Shown here: one piece after another, positions 1-8,134 of the stretch
Numbering within the stretch: position 1 is the first letter of the stretch
How the letters are laid out: the number at the start of each line of letters is the position of its first letter
Assembly (NCBI GenBank): GCA_004293165.1
Contig: RDYL01000014.1
Span: 1 to 41,017, forward strand
Direction of reading: 5' to 3'
Source: Flavobacteriia bacterium
GTDB lineage: Bacteria > Bacteroidota > Bacteroidia > Flavobacteriales > Flavobacteriaceae
Length of the DNA stretch: 41,017 nucleotides
Program-made: the position numbers and the translations under genes
Notes under the pieces: generated by a model
Databases searched by the model: none
What the model was told of the DNA's origin: nothing
Seen by the model: only the letters and a program-made list of their open reading frames with translations

Positions 1-23
1 AAGGATCTAATTGAAATTTAATG

Positions 24-130
24 AGTTAATTTTTTAGAAATTTATACCGTTGAAACCATTATTTTTGTGCCATTTACTGCTTAATTATTTGAATGTACTA
101 TTTTAAAAAATAAATTCTCTAAGGAAATTA
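24..130 (+). repeat. 107-base direct repeat, copy 1
   Basis: This segment matches 2151-2257 base for base except for two A/G differences (positions 100 and 122 here, 2227 and 2249 there). The two copies are in the same orientation, 2127 bases apart, and bracket the NHL-repeat gene and the small peptide gene. A TATTTTTG promoter-like box sits inside at 60-67. The near identity points to a recent duplication; no transposase is present. Confidence 0.93.
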
Positions 131-221
131 AAAATATGCTAATAACCAAAACAAAAAATGATCTTTATAATGAATATAGCTCTGTTTTTAAAAGGTTTCA
201 AAATGAATAATTTTAGATAAA

Positions 222-248
222 AAAATCCGACTGGAGGAGTTGGATTTT
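222..248 (-). terminator. Hairpin terminator downstream of the NHL gene
   Basis: The 11-base arms (222-232 and 238-248) pair with one wobble around a five-base loop. On the minus strand the hairpin is followed by a T-run, so it fits as the terminator of the minus-strand NHL gene ending at 340. Confidence 0.6.
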
Positions 249-339
249 GGTATTTTTTTGTGTGCATGGATTGTAAATCTGTATTATCGGATTTGCGTGG
301 GAGCTATGTAATAATGTTTTCTTTTAATTATTTCGTCAA

Positions 340-1641
340 TTAGTTTTTGATTATTTTTTTACAAATAATTCCTTTATCAGTAATTATTTGTAATGTATAT
401 ATTCCATTTTGTAAGTTATAAATATCAATTTTATTTTGATTGTTAGAAACAACTTTAGTGGCTATCGTTCTATTATTAATATCTAGTATTATAATTTCTG
501 ATAGTATCAAATCATGTGATTCTAAATTAACAATAGAGGAGGAAGGATTTGGATATATGATGATTTGATTTTCTAATCTAAAAGAATTGTTATTTAAAGT
601 AGAAGTAATCATTCTAATTTTACAACCACCAGATTCACTTATATAGACTTTTCCATCTGTAGCTACTGAAATTCCGATTGGATAATTGAATTTAGCAGCA
701 GTCCCAATTCCGTCCAAATATCCGGAAGTACTTCCTGCTAAAGTAGTTACTACACCAGATGTGGTTATTTTTCGGATACGATTATTACCCGAATCTACTA
801 CATATATGTATCCTACCGCGTCAATAGCTACGCCAAATGGATTTCTAAACTGAGCTGTTGTTCCAATTCCATCCGCACTTCCAGAAGTTCCATTTCCAGC
901 AATGGTAGATACATCTCCGTTTTGTAGAACTTTTCGTATTCTATTGTTTTGTTTTTCTGCTACAATAACAGCACCATTTAAATCTACGGCTATTCCGCAT
1001 GGAGTCCAAAATTTTGCTAAATTTCCATTTCCGTCAGCAAAACCAAAAGTTCCATCTCCTGCCAAAGTGGTAACAAATCCGGTGGATGTGATTTTGCGAA
1101 TACGATGATTATTTGAATCTGCGACAAAAATATTTCCTAAATTATCAACAGCTATACCTTCTGGGTAACTAAATTTTGCAACATTTCCATCACCATCAGC
1201 AAAACCCGAATCGCTGCCAGCTACAGTTGTAACAACTCCAGTAGGAGAAATTTTTCGAATGCGATGATTATTTGAATCGGCAACGAAAATATTTCCATTT
1301 AAATCAATTGCAAGGTGCATAGGATAAGAAAATTGAGCATTAATTCCAGTGTTATCTAAAAAGCCAGAAGTGCCACTTCCCGCATAGGTAGAAACCATAC
1401 CATTAGGTGCAATTTTTCTAATACAATGATTGAGTCTATCTGCAACAAAAAGATTGCCGTTTACATCAACAACAATACCAGCAGAACCGTTAAATTTTGC
1501 AGCAGTTCCTAGACCATCTTGATAGCCAGAACTACTTCCAGCTATAGTTGTGACTACTTGCGAATTTGTATTATTAAAAACAAACAAACAAGTAATAACT
1601 ATAATTTTGAAAAAATAGTTTTTTAGAATAGCTCCTTTCAT
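340..1641 (-). CDS. Secreted NHL-repeat beta-propeller protein with T9SS sorting domain
   Basis: This 433-residue protein begins with a signal peptide (about residues 1-27, ending near NTNSQ). It then has six NHL-type repeats of about 50 residues, each carrying the pattern AG..SG..DG.G..A.F, a VD..GN.FVAD segment and an IRK(I/V) end. Six blades are enough for a closed beta-propeller. The last 75 or so residues start at IIIYPNPSSS and end in a GIYTLQI...K motif, which is the type A C-terminal sorting domain for export by the type IX system. The protein is therefore expected outside the cell or on its surface. NHL propellers usually bind protein, glycan or other ligands, but the ligand cannot be read from the sequence. 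The gene stands alone, with a terminator at 222-248. Confidence 0.9.
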   Translation of the reverse strand: MKGAILKNYFFKIIVITCLFVFNNTNSQVVTTIAGSSSGYQDGLGTAAKFNGSAGIVVDVNGNLFVADRLNHCIRKIAPNGMVSTYAGSGTSGFLDNTGINAQFSYPMHLAIDLNGNIFVADSNNHRIRKISPTGVVTTVAGSDSGFADGDGNVAKFSYPEGIAVDNLGNIFVADSNNHRIRKITSTGFVTTLAGDGTFGFADGNGNLAKFWTPCGIAVDLNGAVIVAEKQNNRIRKVLQNGDVSTIAGNGTSGSADGIGTTAQFRNPFGVAIDAVGYIYVVDSGNNRIRKITTSGVVTTLAGSTSGYLDGIGTAAKFNYPIGISVATDGKVYISESGGCKIRMITSTLNNNSFRLENQIIIYPNPSSSIVNLESHDLILSEIIILDINNRTIATKVVSNNQNKIDIYNLQNGIYTLQIITDKGIICKKIIKN

Positions 1642-1880
1642 AGTTTAGTTTTTTTAATTATAATTTCACAAAGTGGTTAGGAATGATTTTAAACTTTTTA
1701 AAAATGAATAGTTTATAAACCAATGGTTTTCAATCCGTTTTTTCAAATTTAATTAAATTTTCTTACAAAGCAGATAATTATTTTTTAGTTTATTCTAATT
1801 CTACAAAAAATCTAACTTATGGTGGAGTCGGATTTTATGTTTTTTTGTGAGCACGGAATGCAATTCCGCGCTTTCGGAAT
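1642..1880. other. AT-rich intergenic region
   Basis: No gene is visible. It holds a weak hairpin (about 1806-1838) and, at 1848-1883, a GC-richer patch similar to the one at 258-300. Confidence 0.5.
1806..1838 (-). terminator. Imperfect hairpin, possible terminator of the small peptide gene
   Basis: Arms near 1806-1816 and 1828-1838 pair imperfectly (wobble pairs) and are followed by a T-run on the minus strand. This fits termination of the peptide gene ending at 1881. It resembles the hairpin at 222-248. Confidence 0.4.
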
Positions 1881-2015
1881 CTAGTTCTTATTAATCTTAT
1901 CTTGTTCTTTAGTCTCATTATACTTTTCAATATCGCGTTTTGCTTTATTCCCGTATTTACGAGCATAATAGGCTCCAATTAAAACCACGATAAGAAATAA
2001 AATTTGTTGTGTCAT
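1881..2015 (-). CDS. Small single-pass membrane peptide (44 residues)
   Basis: An ATG at 2015 opens a 44-codon frame ending in TAG at 1881-1883. The peptide starts MTQQILFLIVVLIGAYYARK: a hydrophobic segment at residues 5-18 flanked by a positively charged Arg/Lys stretch, then a highly charged, probably helical tail (EKYNETKEQDKINKN). Such N-out or N-in single-span peptides with a charged coil are common in Flavobacteria, but no function is known to me. It sits just downstream of a decayed lipoprotein start, which overlaps it in another frame. A terminator-like hairpin follows at 1806-1838. Support comes from the amphipathic layout and the clean start; a chance frame cannot be excluded. Confidence 0.5.
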   Translation of the reverse strand: MTQQILFLIVVLIGAYYARKYGNKAKRDIEKYNETKEQDKINKN

Positions 2016-2155
2016 TTTGTAATTCTTTTAATTCCGTGCTATCGGGTTTTTTATCAATGATCATTGGGCACATCCCAGCAGTCTCTTGAAAATCATCTTC
2101 TGCGCAACAAATAATTAAAGTAGCTAAAACTATCGCAATAGTTACTAGAAAGTTA
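1957..2155 (-). pseudogene. Remnant of a lipoprotein or adhesin-type gene 5' end
   Basis: Read on the minus strand, the frame gives K-I-N-F-L-V-T-I-A-I-V-L-A-T-L-I-I-C-C, then AEDDFQETAGMCP, and stops at 1957-1959. This looks like a lipoprotein signal peptide and the first residues of a family whose members start MKKINF..(C)..DD..ETxGxCP and continue into Ig-like repeats. There is no start codon: the sequence that should hold ATG is replaced by the 107-base repeat starting at 2151, which brings a stop in frame. After CPMI the frame loses resemblance to any domain and runs into REP-like sequence. I infer a truncated gene whose 5' end was cut by the repeat junction. The family assignment is from memory. 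Confidence 0.35.
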
Positions 2156-2257
2156 ATTTTTTAGAAATTTATACCGTTGAAACCATTATTTTTGTGCCAT
2201 TTACTGCTTAATTATTTGAATGTACTGTTTTAAAAAATAAATTCTCTAGGGAAATTA
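2151..2257 (+). repeat. 107-base direct repeat, copy 2
   Basis: Second copy of the segment at 24-130, with two mismatches. Its left edge coincides with the broken 5' end of the lipoprotein remnant at 1957-2155. Its right edge runs into a perfect 15-base hairpin. Confidence 0.93.
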
Positions 2258-2275
2258 ATCAATTTCCCTAGAGAA
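2242..2275. repeat. Perfect 15-bp inverted repeat containing CTAGGG
   Basis: The arms at 2242-2256 and 2261-2275 are exact reverse complements around the four-base loop AATC. The sequence CTCTAGGGAAATT recurs in related form at about 2310-2322 (CTCTAGAGAAATT), so the element has spread locally. It has no T-run of terminator type. It could be a recombination or regulatory site. Confidence 0.8.
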
Positions 2276-2330
2276 ATAAATAAATTTTTGTACAGAAAAC
2301 ATATAAATTCTCTAGAGAAATTGAAATAAA

Positions 2331-2371
2331 GATTCAGTTTTATAGTATATTTTTTACTATAAAACTGAATC
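2331..2371 (-). terminator. Perfect 17-bp hairpin downstream of the second T9SS gene
   Basis: The arms at 2331-2347 and 2355-2371 are exact reverse complements with a seven-base AT loop. The hairpin lies 118 bases past the stop of the minus-strand gene at 2489. It is AT-rich but long, so it may act as a terminator or as an mRNA 3' end stabiliser. Confidence 0.55.
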
Positions 2372-2488
2372 ATTTTTGTAACCACACTAAAGGATTATTT
2401 TGAATTGTCTTGACCATAAAAAAATACATTTTTGTGTAAAACTATTTCATTACATGATACTATTTTGTTTTGTATATGTAATTATAGC

Positions 2489-3724
2489 TTATTCAACAAT
2501 AATTTTTTTATTTTCATTAAATGAATTCGACTTGAGGTTGATAATATAAACACCTTTTTTAAAATGATTTACATCAATTTTTTGTCCATTTTGAATCGTG
2601 CCTTTTTGAACCGATTTTCCTATTAGATCAAAAATTTCGTATTCAGAATCTGAGTTATTGAAATGTACAGTCAACATGTCTTTAGTTGGATTAGGATGAA
2701 TAGTAATTGAGTTTAAAAAATTTTCAGTATTTCCTAATATTCCAAAACGGGTTAATGCATAATCATAATTGTCGGCTTCAATTTCTATAATTGTGTTTTG
2801 TGGTAAAGCTTGATTTACGAGTTGATTGGTAATTGTATTGTATTTATATAATCTTTGTTGGTTATCTAAATCAATAGCAATAAAAACCAATGTTTCAGTT
2901 GCTTGATCATATGTTCTGTTGAAAACCTGAAGTCCTGTAACTTCTACTATATTTACTAAGTTAGAAACCTCTCCAGTTTCAGAATTTAATATACCTACAT
3001 TTAAAGTAGAAGTACTGGTGTTTGAATTAAATTGTGGGTATATGATATAAATATTATTTTGTTCATTACTGTATTCTAAGCCAATATTTCCAATGATATT
3101 TGGTCCAGACAAAGGGGTAACGTTATAAGAGAAGCCATTAGTTGTAATTGTCGATTTGACTAATTTTTTTACATTTTCATCTTGTGTAATAAAATAGAAT
3201 ATTTTGTTGTCTGAATCATAGCAACTTCCATCTGGAAATAGAATTCCTATATCATTACTATTATAATAACCCAAATTTGTAGATAGCTGTGTTGTTGGAT
3301 TGTAACGATTTAAATAAACATTATTTTCTTGATCAGAATCATAAGAATAGAGAAAACCATTTTGCATATCAACTTCTCCCGATCCATTATTAACACTAGT
3401 TACTTCGTTTAATGTAATAGTATTATTTTGAGTGTTATATTTTAGCAACTTACTAACGTAGTTATTATTTTCATTTAGTAGAATCCTTGAATAGTACTCT
3501 CCATTATTAGAATTATATATTGAAGAGCCTCCCAAAACACCGACATAATCAACGGGAATTACATTTGTAAAATTTGTTTGACCAGCATTCCATTTGACAA
3601 GGTTATCAACAGTTTGACCATTAGAAGTAAAGCCAATTAATTTAATTACTTCTTGAGAATGCGAACAATGTATTGAAATGATATGCAATAATCCAATAAC
3701 TAATATATATATATACTTTTTCAT
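2489..3724 (-). CDS. Secreted T9SS-sorted protein of unknown function
   Basis: This 411-residue protein has a signal peptide (about 1-23, ending HCSHSQ). The central part is rich in Asn, Ser, Thr and Tyr, with repeated patterns such as LLKYN, YLNRYN and LYKYN followed by polar turns, which suggests a beta-propeller or related all-beta fold. The last 75 or so residues carry a type A sorting domain: SITIHPNPTKD, EIFDLIGK, and GVYIINLKS ending in KKIIVE. The protein should therefore be secreted through the type IX system and released or attached to the surface. It is monocistronic, with a TAAATTTG promoter box at 3748-3755. I do not recognise a catalytic motif. The spacing of the YN motifs suggests blades built on a different repeat from NHL. 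Confidence 0.85.
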   Translation of the reverse strand: MKKYIYILVIGLLHIISIHCSHSQEVIKLIGFTSNGQTVDNLVKWNAGQTNFTNVIPVDYVGVLGGSSIYNSNNGEYYSRILLNENNNYVSKLLKYNTQNNTITLNEVTSVNNGSGEVDMQNGFLYSYDSDQENNVYLNRYNPTTQLSTNLGYYNSNDIGILFPDGSCYDSDNKIFYFITQDENVKKLVKSTITTNGFSYNVTPLSGPNIIGNIGLEYSNEQNNIYIIYPQFNSNTSTSTLNVGILNSETGEVSNLVNIVEVTGLQVFNRTYDQATETLVFIAIDLDNQQRLYKYNTITNQLVNQALPQNTIIEIEADNYDYALTRFGILGNTENFLNSITIHPNPTKDMLTVHFNNSDSEYEIFDLIGKSVQKGTIQNGQKIDVNHFKKGVYIINLKSNSFNENKKIIVE

Positions 3725-3747
3725 ACGTTAATTATTTATAATAGTTA

Positions 3748-3755
3748 CAAATTTA
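3748..3755 (-). promoter_or_regulatory. TAnnTTTG -7 box for the gene at 2489-3724
   Basis: The minus strand reads TAAATTTG here, matching the Bacteroidota -7 consensus, about 24 bases upstream of the start codon. No clear TTG element is found at the expected distance upstream, so support is partial. Confidence 0.4.
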
Positions 3756-3856
3756 TTAATTTGTTTTATGTTATTTAATAAAAATTAAACAAATTTAACA
3801 TAAATTAATTTTCATATCATTATTTACTTTATGTTTTGAGGAATATGATTAAATAA

Positions 3857-3886
3857 AAATCCGACCTGCTTTCACAAATCGGATTT
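3857..3886 (-). terminator. Hairpin terminator of lpdA
   Basis: Eight-base arms AAATCCGA (3857-3864) and TCGGATTT (3879-3886) pair exactly and are followed by a T-rich run on the minus strand, 38 bases after the lpdA stop. Confidence 0.75.
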
Positions 3887-3924
3887 AATCTATTTTCTTT
3901 ATTCTTTTCTCTTTGTTCTAAAGA

Positions 3925-5313
3925 CTACAAGTGAATCACTTCACCGTAAGCCTCAGCCACAGCTTCCATAACCGCTTCACTCATAGTAGGGTGCGGGTGA
4001 ACTGCTTTTAAGATTTCGTGTCCTGTAGTTTCTAATTTACGAGCTACAACGGCTTCAGCAATCATATCAGTAACGCCGGCACCAATCATGTGGCAACCTA
4101 ACCATTCGCCGTATTTAGCATCGAAAATTACTTTTACAAATCCGTCAGGCGTTCCTGCTGCTTTTGCTTTTCCTGAAGCTGAGAATGGGAATTTACCTAC
4201 TTTGATTTCGTATCCTTTTTCTTTCGCTTGTTTTTCAGTCATACCTACAGAAGCAATTTCTGGAGTAGCATACGTACAACCTGGAATGTTTCCGTAATCT
4301 AATGCTTCTACGTGTAAACCTGCAATTTTTTCCACACATAAAATACCTTCTGCAGAAGCAACGTGTGCTAAAGCTTGTCCTGGAGTTACATCACCAATAG
4401 CGTAGTAACCTGGAACGTTAGTTTGGTAATATGCGTTTACTAAGATTTTATCTCTATCGGTAGCAATACCTGTTTCTTCTAATCCAATGTTTTCGATGTT
4501 GGTTTTAATTCCAACAGCTGATAATAAGATATCCGCTTCTAAAACTTCTTCTCCTTTAGCTGTTTTAACGAATGCTTTCACTCCGTTTCCAGAAGTATCA
4601 ATTCGTTCCACAGAAGCGTTGGTCATGATAGAAACGCCTGCTTTTTTCATAGAGCGTTCCATTTGTTTTGAAATATCTTCGTCTTCTACAGGAACAATGT
4701 TTGGCATAAATTCTACAATCGTTACCTCTGTTCCCATTGCGTTATAAAAATGTGCAAACTCAACTCCAATCGCACCAGAACCTACAACTATCATTTTCTT
4801 TGGTTGCTCAGGTAACGTCATTGCTTGTCGGTATCCAATTACTTTTTTACCATCTTGTGGTAAGTTTGGCAATTCGCGAGAACGCGCTCCTGTTGCAATA
4901 ATGATATGATCAGCTGAATATTCAGTTACTTTTCCGTCTGCTGCAGTTACATCTACTTTTTTACCTGGTTTTACTTTTCCAAAACCATCAATTACATCAA
5001 TTTTATTTTTCTTCATTAAGAATTGAACACCTTTGCTCATTCCTTCTGCAACGTCTCTAGAACGTTTTACAACAGCGTTGAAGTCTTTATCAAATGCGGT
5101 AACAGTTAATCCATAATCGGAAGCATGTTTTAGGTAATCAAAAACTTGAGCCGATTTTAATAATGCTTTCGTTGGAATACAACCCCAATTTAAACAAATT
5201 CCACCCAAATTTTCTTTTTCAATAACGGCTACTTTAAAGCCTAATTGTGATGCTCTAATAGCAGTTACATAACCACCAGGACCACTTCCTAAAACTATGA
5301 TATCGTATTTCAT
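3925..5313 (-). CDS. lpdA: Dihydrolipoyl dehydrogenase (E3)
   Basis: Lpd is the FAD enzyme that reoxidises dihydrolipoyl groups with NAD+ in the pyruvate and 2-oxoglutarate dehydrogenase complexes and the glycine cleavage system. The 462-residue length is normal. Residues 9-14 (GSGPGG) bind FAD. The redox-active disulfide pair is C40 and C45 in GGICLNWGCIPTK. The NAD site is the second glycine motif (VVGSGAIGVEFAHF, about residue 177). A conserved AIGDVTPG segment completes the FAD site. The C-terminal dimer-interface catalytic pair is H441 and E446 in HPHPTMSE. All key residues are present. The gene stands alone, with its own promoter (TTG at 5379-5381, TAAATTCG at 5348-5355) and terminator. 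Its E1 and E2 partners are not in the window. Confidence 0.97.
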   Translation of the reverse strand: MKYDIIVLGSGPGGYVTAIRASQLGFKVAVIEKENLGGICLNWGCIPTKALLKSAQVFDYLKHASDYGLTVTAFDKDFNAVVKRSRDVAEGMSKGVQFLMKKNKIDVIDGFGKVKPGKKVDVTAADGKVTEYSADHIIIATGARSRELPNLPQDGKKVIGYRQAMTLPEQPKKMIVVGSGAIGVEFAHFYNAMGTEVTIVEFMPNIVPVEDEDISKQMERSMKKAGVSIMTNASVERIDTSGNGVKAFVKTAKGEEVLEADILLSAVGIKTNIENIGLEETGIATDRDKILVNAYYQTNVPGYYAIGDVTPGQALAHVASAEGILCVEKIAGLHVEALDYGNIPGCTYATPEIASVGMTEKQAKEKGYEIKVGKFPFSASGKAKAAGTPDGFVKVIFDAKYGEWLGCHMIGAGVTDMIAEAVVARKLETTGHEILKAVHPHPTMSEAVMEAVAEAYGEVIHL

Positions 5314-5347
5314 TTTTATAAAGTATTTCAGTTTTATTTATAAGTTG

Positions 5348-5381
5348 CGAATTTAAGGAAATAAAATTAAATAAACTTCAA
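5348..5381 (-). promoter_or_regulatory. lpdA promoter
   Basis: On the minus strand a TTG (5379-5381) is followed, after 23 bases, by TAAATTCG (5348-5355), one base away from the TAnnTTTG consensus. The -7 box lies 34 bases upstream of the start codon. Confidence 0.5.
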
Positions 5382-5415
5382 AATTCAAATTCCAAAATTC
5401 AAATAAATTATAATT

Positions 5416-5477
5416 TTAGGAACACAGATTTAATAAATTTTAAAAATTACTAAAATTTATTAAATCTGTGTTCCTAA
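5416..5477. repeat. Perfect 27-bp inverted repeat
   Basis: The arms 5416-5442 and 5451-5477 are exact reverse complements around an eight-base loop. The outer part contains the motif AAATCTGTGTTCC, which recurs imperfectly at 11258-11292. It lies between two minus-strand genes, 76 bases past the end of the ABC exporter gene. It may act as a terminator for that gene, but it looks more like a member of a dispersed intergenic repeat family. Confidence 0.9.
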
Positions 5478-5552
5478 GAAAAAATGTTAGTTCAAGTTAT
5501 GTTTGACAGCATGATAAACTGTGACTGCGACTGAAGACTGCGACTAAGATAA

Positions 5553-7304
5553 CTATTCAACTTCAACAGCAAACTGTGAATCATACAACTTCTTGTAATA
5601 TCCATTTGCTTTCGTTAATAATTCTTGATGTGTGCCTTGTTCCACGATTTGACCTTTGTCCATTACGATTATTTTGCTTGCATTTATAATGGTTGCTAAG
5701 CGGTGAGCAATAACAATAGAAGTTCTGTCTTTGGTAATGGTTTCGGTAGCTTTTTGAATTAATTCTTCCGAATGGGTATCAATAGACGATGTAGCTTCAT
5801 CTAAAATTAAAATACTTGGATTGCTTACATACGCTCTCAAAAAGGCAATCAATTGGCGCTGTCCAGAAGATAGCATCACGCCACGTTCTTTTACGTTATA
5901 ATCGTAACCTTCCGGTAAGGTCATGATGAAATCGTGCACACCAATTTTTTTAGCTGCAGCAATTACATCTTCTCTCGAAATAGCTTCGTTATGCAAGGTG
6001 ATATTGTGATAAATGGTATCGGCAAACAAGAAAACATCTTGTAAAACAATGGCAATTTGCTTGCGAAGACTTTCTAAAGTATATTCGTTGATGTTTCGGT
6101 TATCAATAGTAATTTCACCCGAATTAATTTCGTAAAAACGATTCAATAAATTAATGATGGTCGATTTTCCAGCGCCTGTACTTCCAACTATGGCTATGGT
6201 TTCACCGGGTTGCACTTGAAGATTAATTCCTTTTAAAACTTCTTCATTTGCAATGTAGCTAAAACGTACTTCTTTTAATTCAATTAATCCTTTAAAATGA
6301 CCAACTGTTACAGTACCGTTTTCTTGAACATTTTCATCTTTTTCCAAGATTTCGAATACTCTATCGGCTGCAATAATTCCCATTTGCATGACATTAAATT
6401 TATCCGCAATTTGGCGTAAAGGATTAAATAACATGTTGATTAACATTGTGTATGCAAATAAATCACCAACGGTTGTCACAGTATCTCCATTCATTATTGA
6501 AATACCTGCATAAAATACAATGCCACCAAGGGTTAAAGAGGAAACAATATCGGCAATAGGGAAGAAGATGGAGTTATATAAAATATTTTTTAACCATGCC
6601 ACATTGTGTTTTTGATTGATTTCTTTGAATTTTTCTAATTCAATAGCTTCTCTATTAAACAATTGCACAATTTTCATTCCGGTTAATCGTTCCTGAACGA
6701 AAGTATTTAGATTGGCAATTTCGTTTCGAACATCATTAAAAGCCACCTTCATCTTCTTTTGAAAAATATCTGTTGCGTAGATTAAAACAGGCATGGCTAA
6801 TAGTACAATAATGGATAGTTTCCAGTTCATGAAAAACATGATACCTAAAATAACAATCATTTTCAGTACATCACTTACAATCATAAACAATCCTTGACTA
6901 AAAATACTTGCAATCGATTCAATGTCTGAAACCGAACGAGTTACTAGCTTTCCAACGGGCTCATTATCAAAATATTTCATTTTAAATGAGGCAATATGAT
7001 GGAATAATTTTTCACGAATATCTTTTATAATATCTTGTCCTAACCAGTTGGCCCAATATGTAAAATAAAATTGAGCTACTACTTCTAGTAAAAGAACAGT
7101 TGCCATGATAATTACATACAATAATAAACCATGTTTATCTTCGGGTTTGATGTATTGGTCAACGGTCTGTTTTAGTAAATACGGGCGTGCAGCCGCAAAA
7201 ATTGAAAGTAAAATAGCCCAAACAATCACCCAATTGAACCTTTTTTGGTAAGGCTTCGCATAGTGCAATACTTTTTTTAGTGAATTGGATTTGATGAACT
7301 TCAT
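5553..7304 (-). CDS. ABC exporter, fused membrane and ATPase domains (MsbA/multidrug type)
   Basis: This 583-residue half-transporter would work as a homodimer in the inner membrane, exporting a lipid or drug. The substrate cannot be told from the sequence. Residues 1-310 form the six-helix exporter domain, with hydrophobic spans near 25-40, 60-82, 138-158, 160-178, 248-268 and 278-296. The ATPase domain has Walker A GSTGAGKS (374-381), a Q-loop at LQDVF, the signature LSSGQ (478-482; usual form LSGGQ, one substitution), Walker B ILILDEA (498-504) and the H-loop histidine H534 in IAHRLA. It starts 32 bases after truA and is probably cotranscribed with it. The spacer holds three near-identical TCTATTTTCT-type repeats. 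Confidence 0.93.
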   Translation of the reverse strand: MKFIKSNSLKKVLHYAKPYQKRFNWVIVWAILLSIFAAARPYLLKQTVDQYIKPEDKHGLLLYVIIMATVLLLEVVAQFYFTYWANWLGQDIIKDIREKLFHHIASFKMKYFDNEPVGKLVTRSVSDIESIASIFSQGLFMIVSDVLKMIVILGIMFFMNWKLSIIVLLAMPVLIYATDIFQKKMKVAFNDVRNEIANLNTFVQERLTGMKIVQLFNREAIELEKFKEINQKHNVAWLKNILYNSIFFPIADIVSSLTLGGIVFYAGISIMNGDTVTTVGDLFAYTMLINMLFNPLRQIADKFNVMQMGIIAADRVFEILEKDENVQENGTVTVGHFKGLIELKEVRFSYIANEEVLKGINLQVQPGETIAIVGSTGAGKSTIINLLNRFYEINSGEITIDNRNINEYTLESLRKQIAIVLQDVFLFADTIYHNITLHNEAISREDVIAAAKKIGVHDFIMTLPEGYDYNVKERGVMLSSGQRQLIAFLRAYVSNPSILILDEATSSIDTHSEELIQKATETITKDRTSIVIAHRLATIINASKIIVMDKGQIVEQGTHQELLTKANGYYKKLYDSQFAVEVE

Positions 7305-7336
7305 TTATCTATTTTCTATATTCTATTTTCTAAAAT

Positions 7337-8083
7337 CTATTTTCTGTCTTCAATATACGGATACCTAACATTAACTAAATATAAGCCGTGTGCTGGTACT
7401 GAAAACCCTGCTTTTCCTCGGTTTTTACTTTCTATGATGCTACGTAAATCGGATACATCAATTTTTCCTAACCCAATGTTTACCATGGTTCCAACAATTG
7501 CTCTTACCATATTGCGCAAAAATCGATCGGCAGTGATGGTAAAGATAAGCTGATTTCCCGATTGTTTCCAATGTGCTTCCGAAATTTTACAATTAAACGT
7601 ATTCACATCGGTATGTACTTTAGAGAAACACTCAAAATCAATGTATTCAAATAAAATTTTACACGCTTCATTCATTTTTTCTAAATCCAATGAATGGGAG
7701 TGATACCAACTTCCATCACTAATAAAAACATCTTTAAAAGTATGCATGTAATATTCGTAGGTTCTTGATGTGGCATCAAAACGCGCATGAGCCTCTTCGG
7801 ACACTTTAAAAATACTAAATACCACAATCGATGGCGGTAAAAATGAATTTAATTTATGTGACCAATAATCAGAATCTAATGCTAATTCGGTTTCAAAATG
7901 AGCGTACATTTGCTTAGCATGTACACCTGAATCAGTTCTACCGGCACCTACAATCGCTATAGTTTCTCTGAATAAAGTAGAAAGTGCTTTTTCCAAAGTT
8001 TCCTGTACCGAAGCGGCGTCAGGTTGACTCTGAAATCCGTGGAAGTTTTTTCCGTTGTAAGCAAATTCTATGAAATATCTCAA
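7337..8083 (-). CDS. truA: tRNA pseudouridine(38-40) synthase TruA
   Basis: TruA converts uridines 38-40 of the anticodon arm of many tRNAs to pseudouridine. The 248 residues match the family length. The catalytic aspartate is D51 within GAGRTDSGVHA. The C-terminal RNA-binding and fold motifs RFLRNMVRAIVGT (about 183-195) and GKAGFSVPAHGLYLV are intact. The gene leads a two-gene unit with the ABC exporter downstream. A TAAATTTG box lies at 8135-8142 on the minus strand, about 52 bases upstream of the start. Confidence 0.97.
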   Translation of the reverse strand: MRYFIEFAYNGKNFHGFQSQPDAASVQETLEKALSTLFRETIAIVGAGRTDSGVHAKQMYAHFETELALDSDYWSHKLNSFLPPSIVVFSIFKVSEEAHARFDATSRTYEYYMHTFKDVFISDGSWYHSHSLDLEKMNEACKILFEYIDFECFSKVHTDVNTFNCKISEAHWKQSGNQLIFTITADRFLRNMVRAIVGTMVNIGLGKIDVSDLRSIIESKNRGKAGFSVPAHGLYLVNVRYPYIEDRK

Positions 8084-8134
8084 AATATAGTGGTCAGTGT
8101 TCAGTATTTAGTGTTCAGCTTTTTTAATAAGATG

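Larger units (their letters stand above)
1..339. other. AT-rich intergenic region with repeat copy and terminator
   Basis: No supportable gene lies here. The stretch holds the first copy of a 107-base duplicated segment (24-130), a hairpin terminator (222-248) and a GC-richer patch at about 258-300. That patch resembles one at 1848-1883 and may be a degenerate REP-like element. A 24-codon open frame starting at 136 is too short and isolated to call. Confidence 0.6.
2016..2488. other. Non-coding region with repeats and hairpins
   Basis: Apart from the lipoprotein remnant, this stretch holds repeat copy 2 and the two long perfect inverted repeats. No gene is seen between 2160 and 2488. Confidence 0.6.

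Noticed and set aside
136..210. 24-codon frame near the left end
   Set aside because: It is too short, has no promoter pattern of its own and sits at the edge of the duplicated segment.
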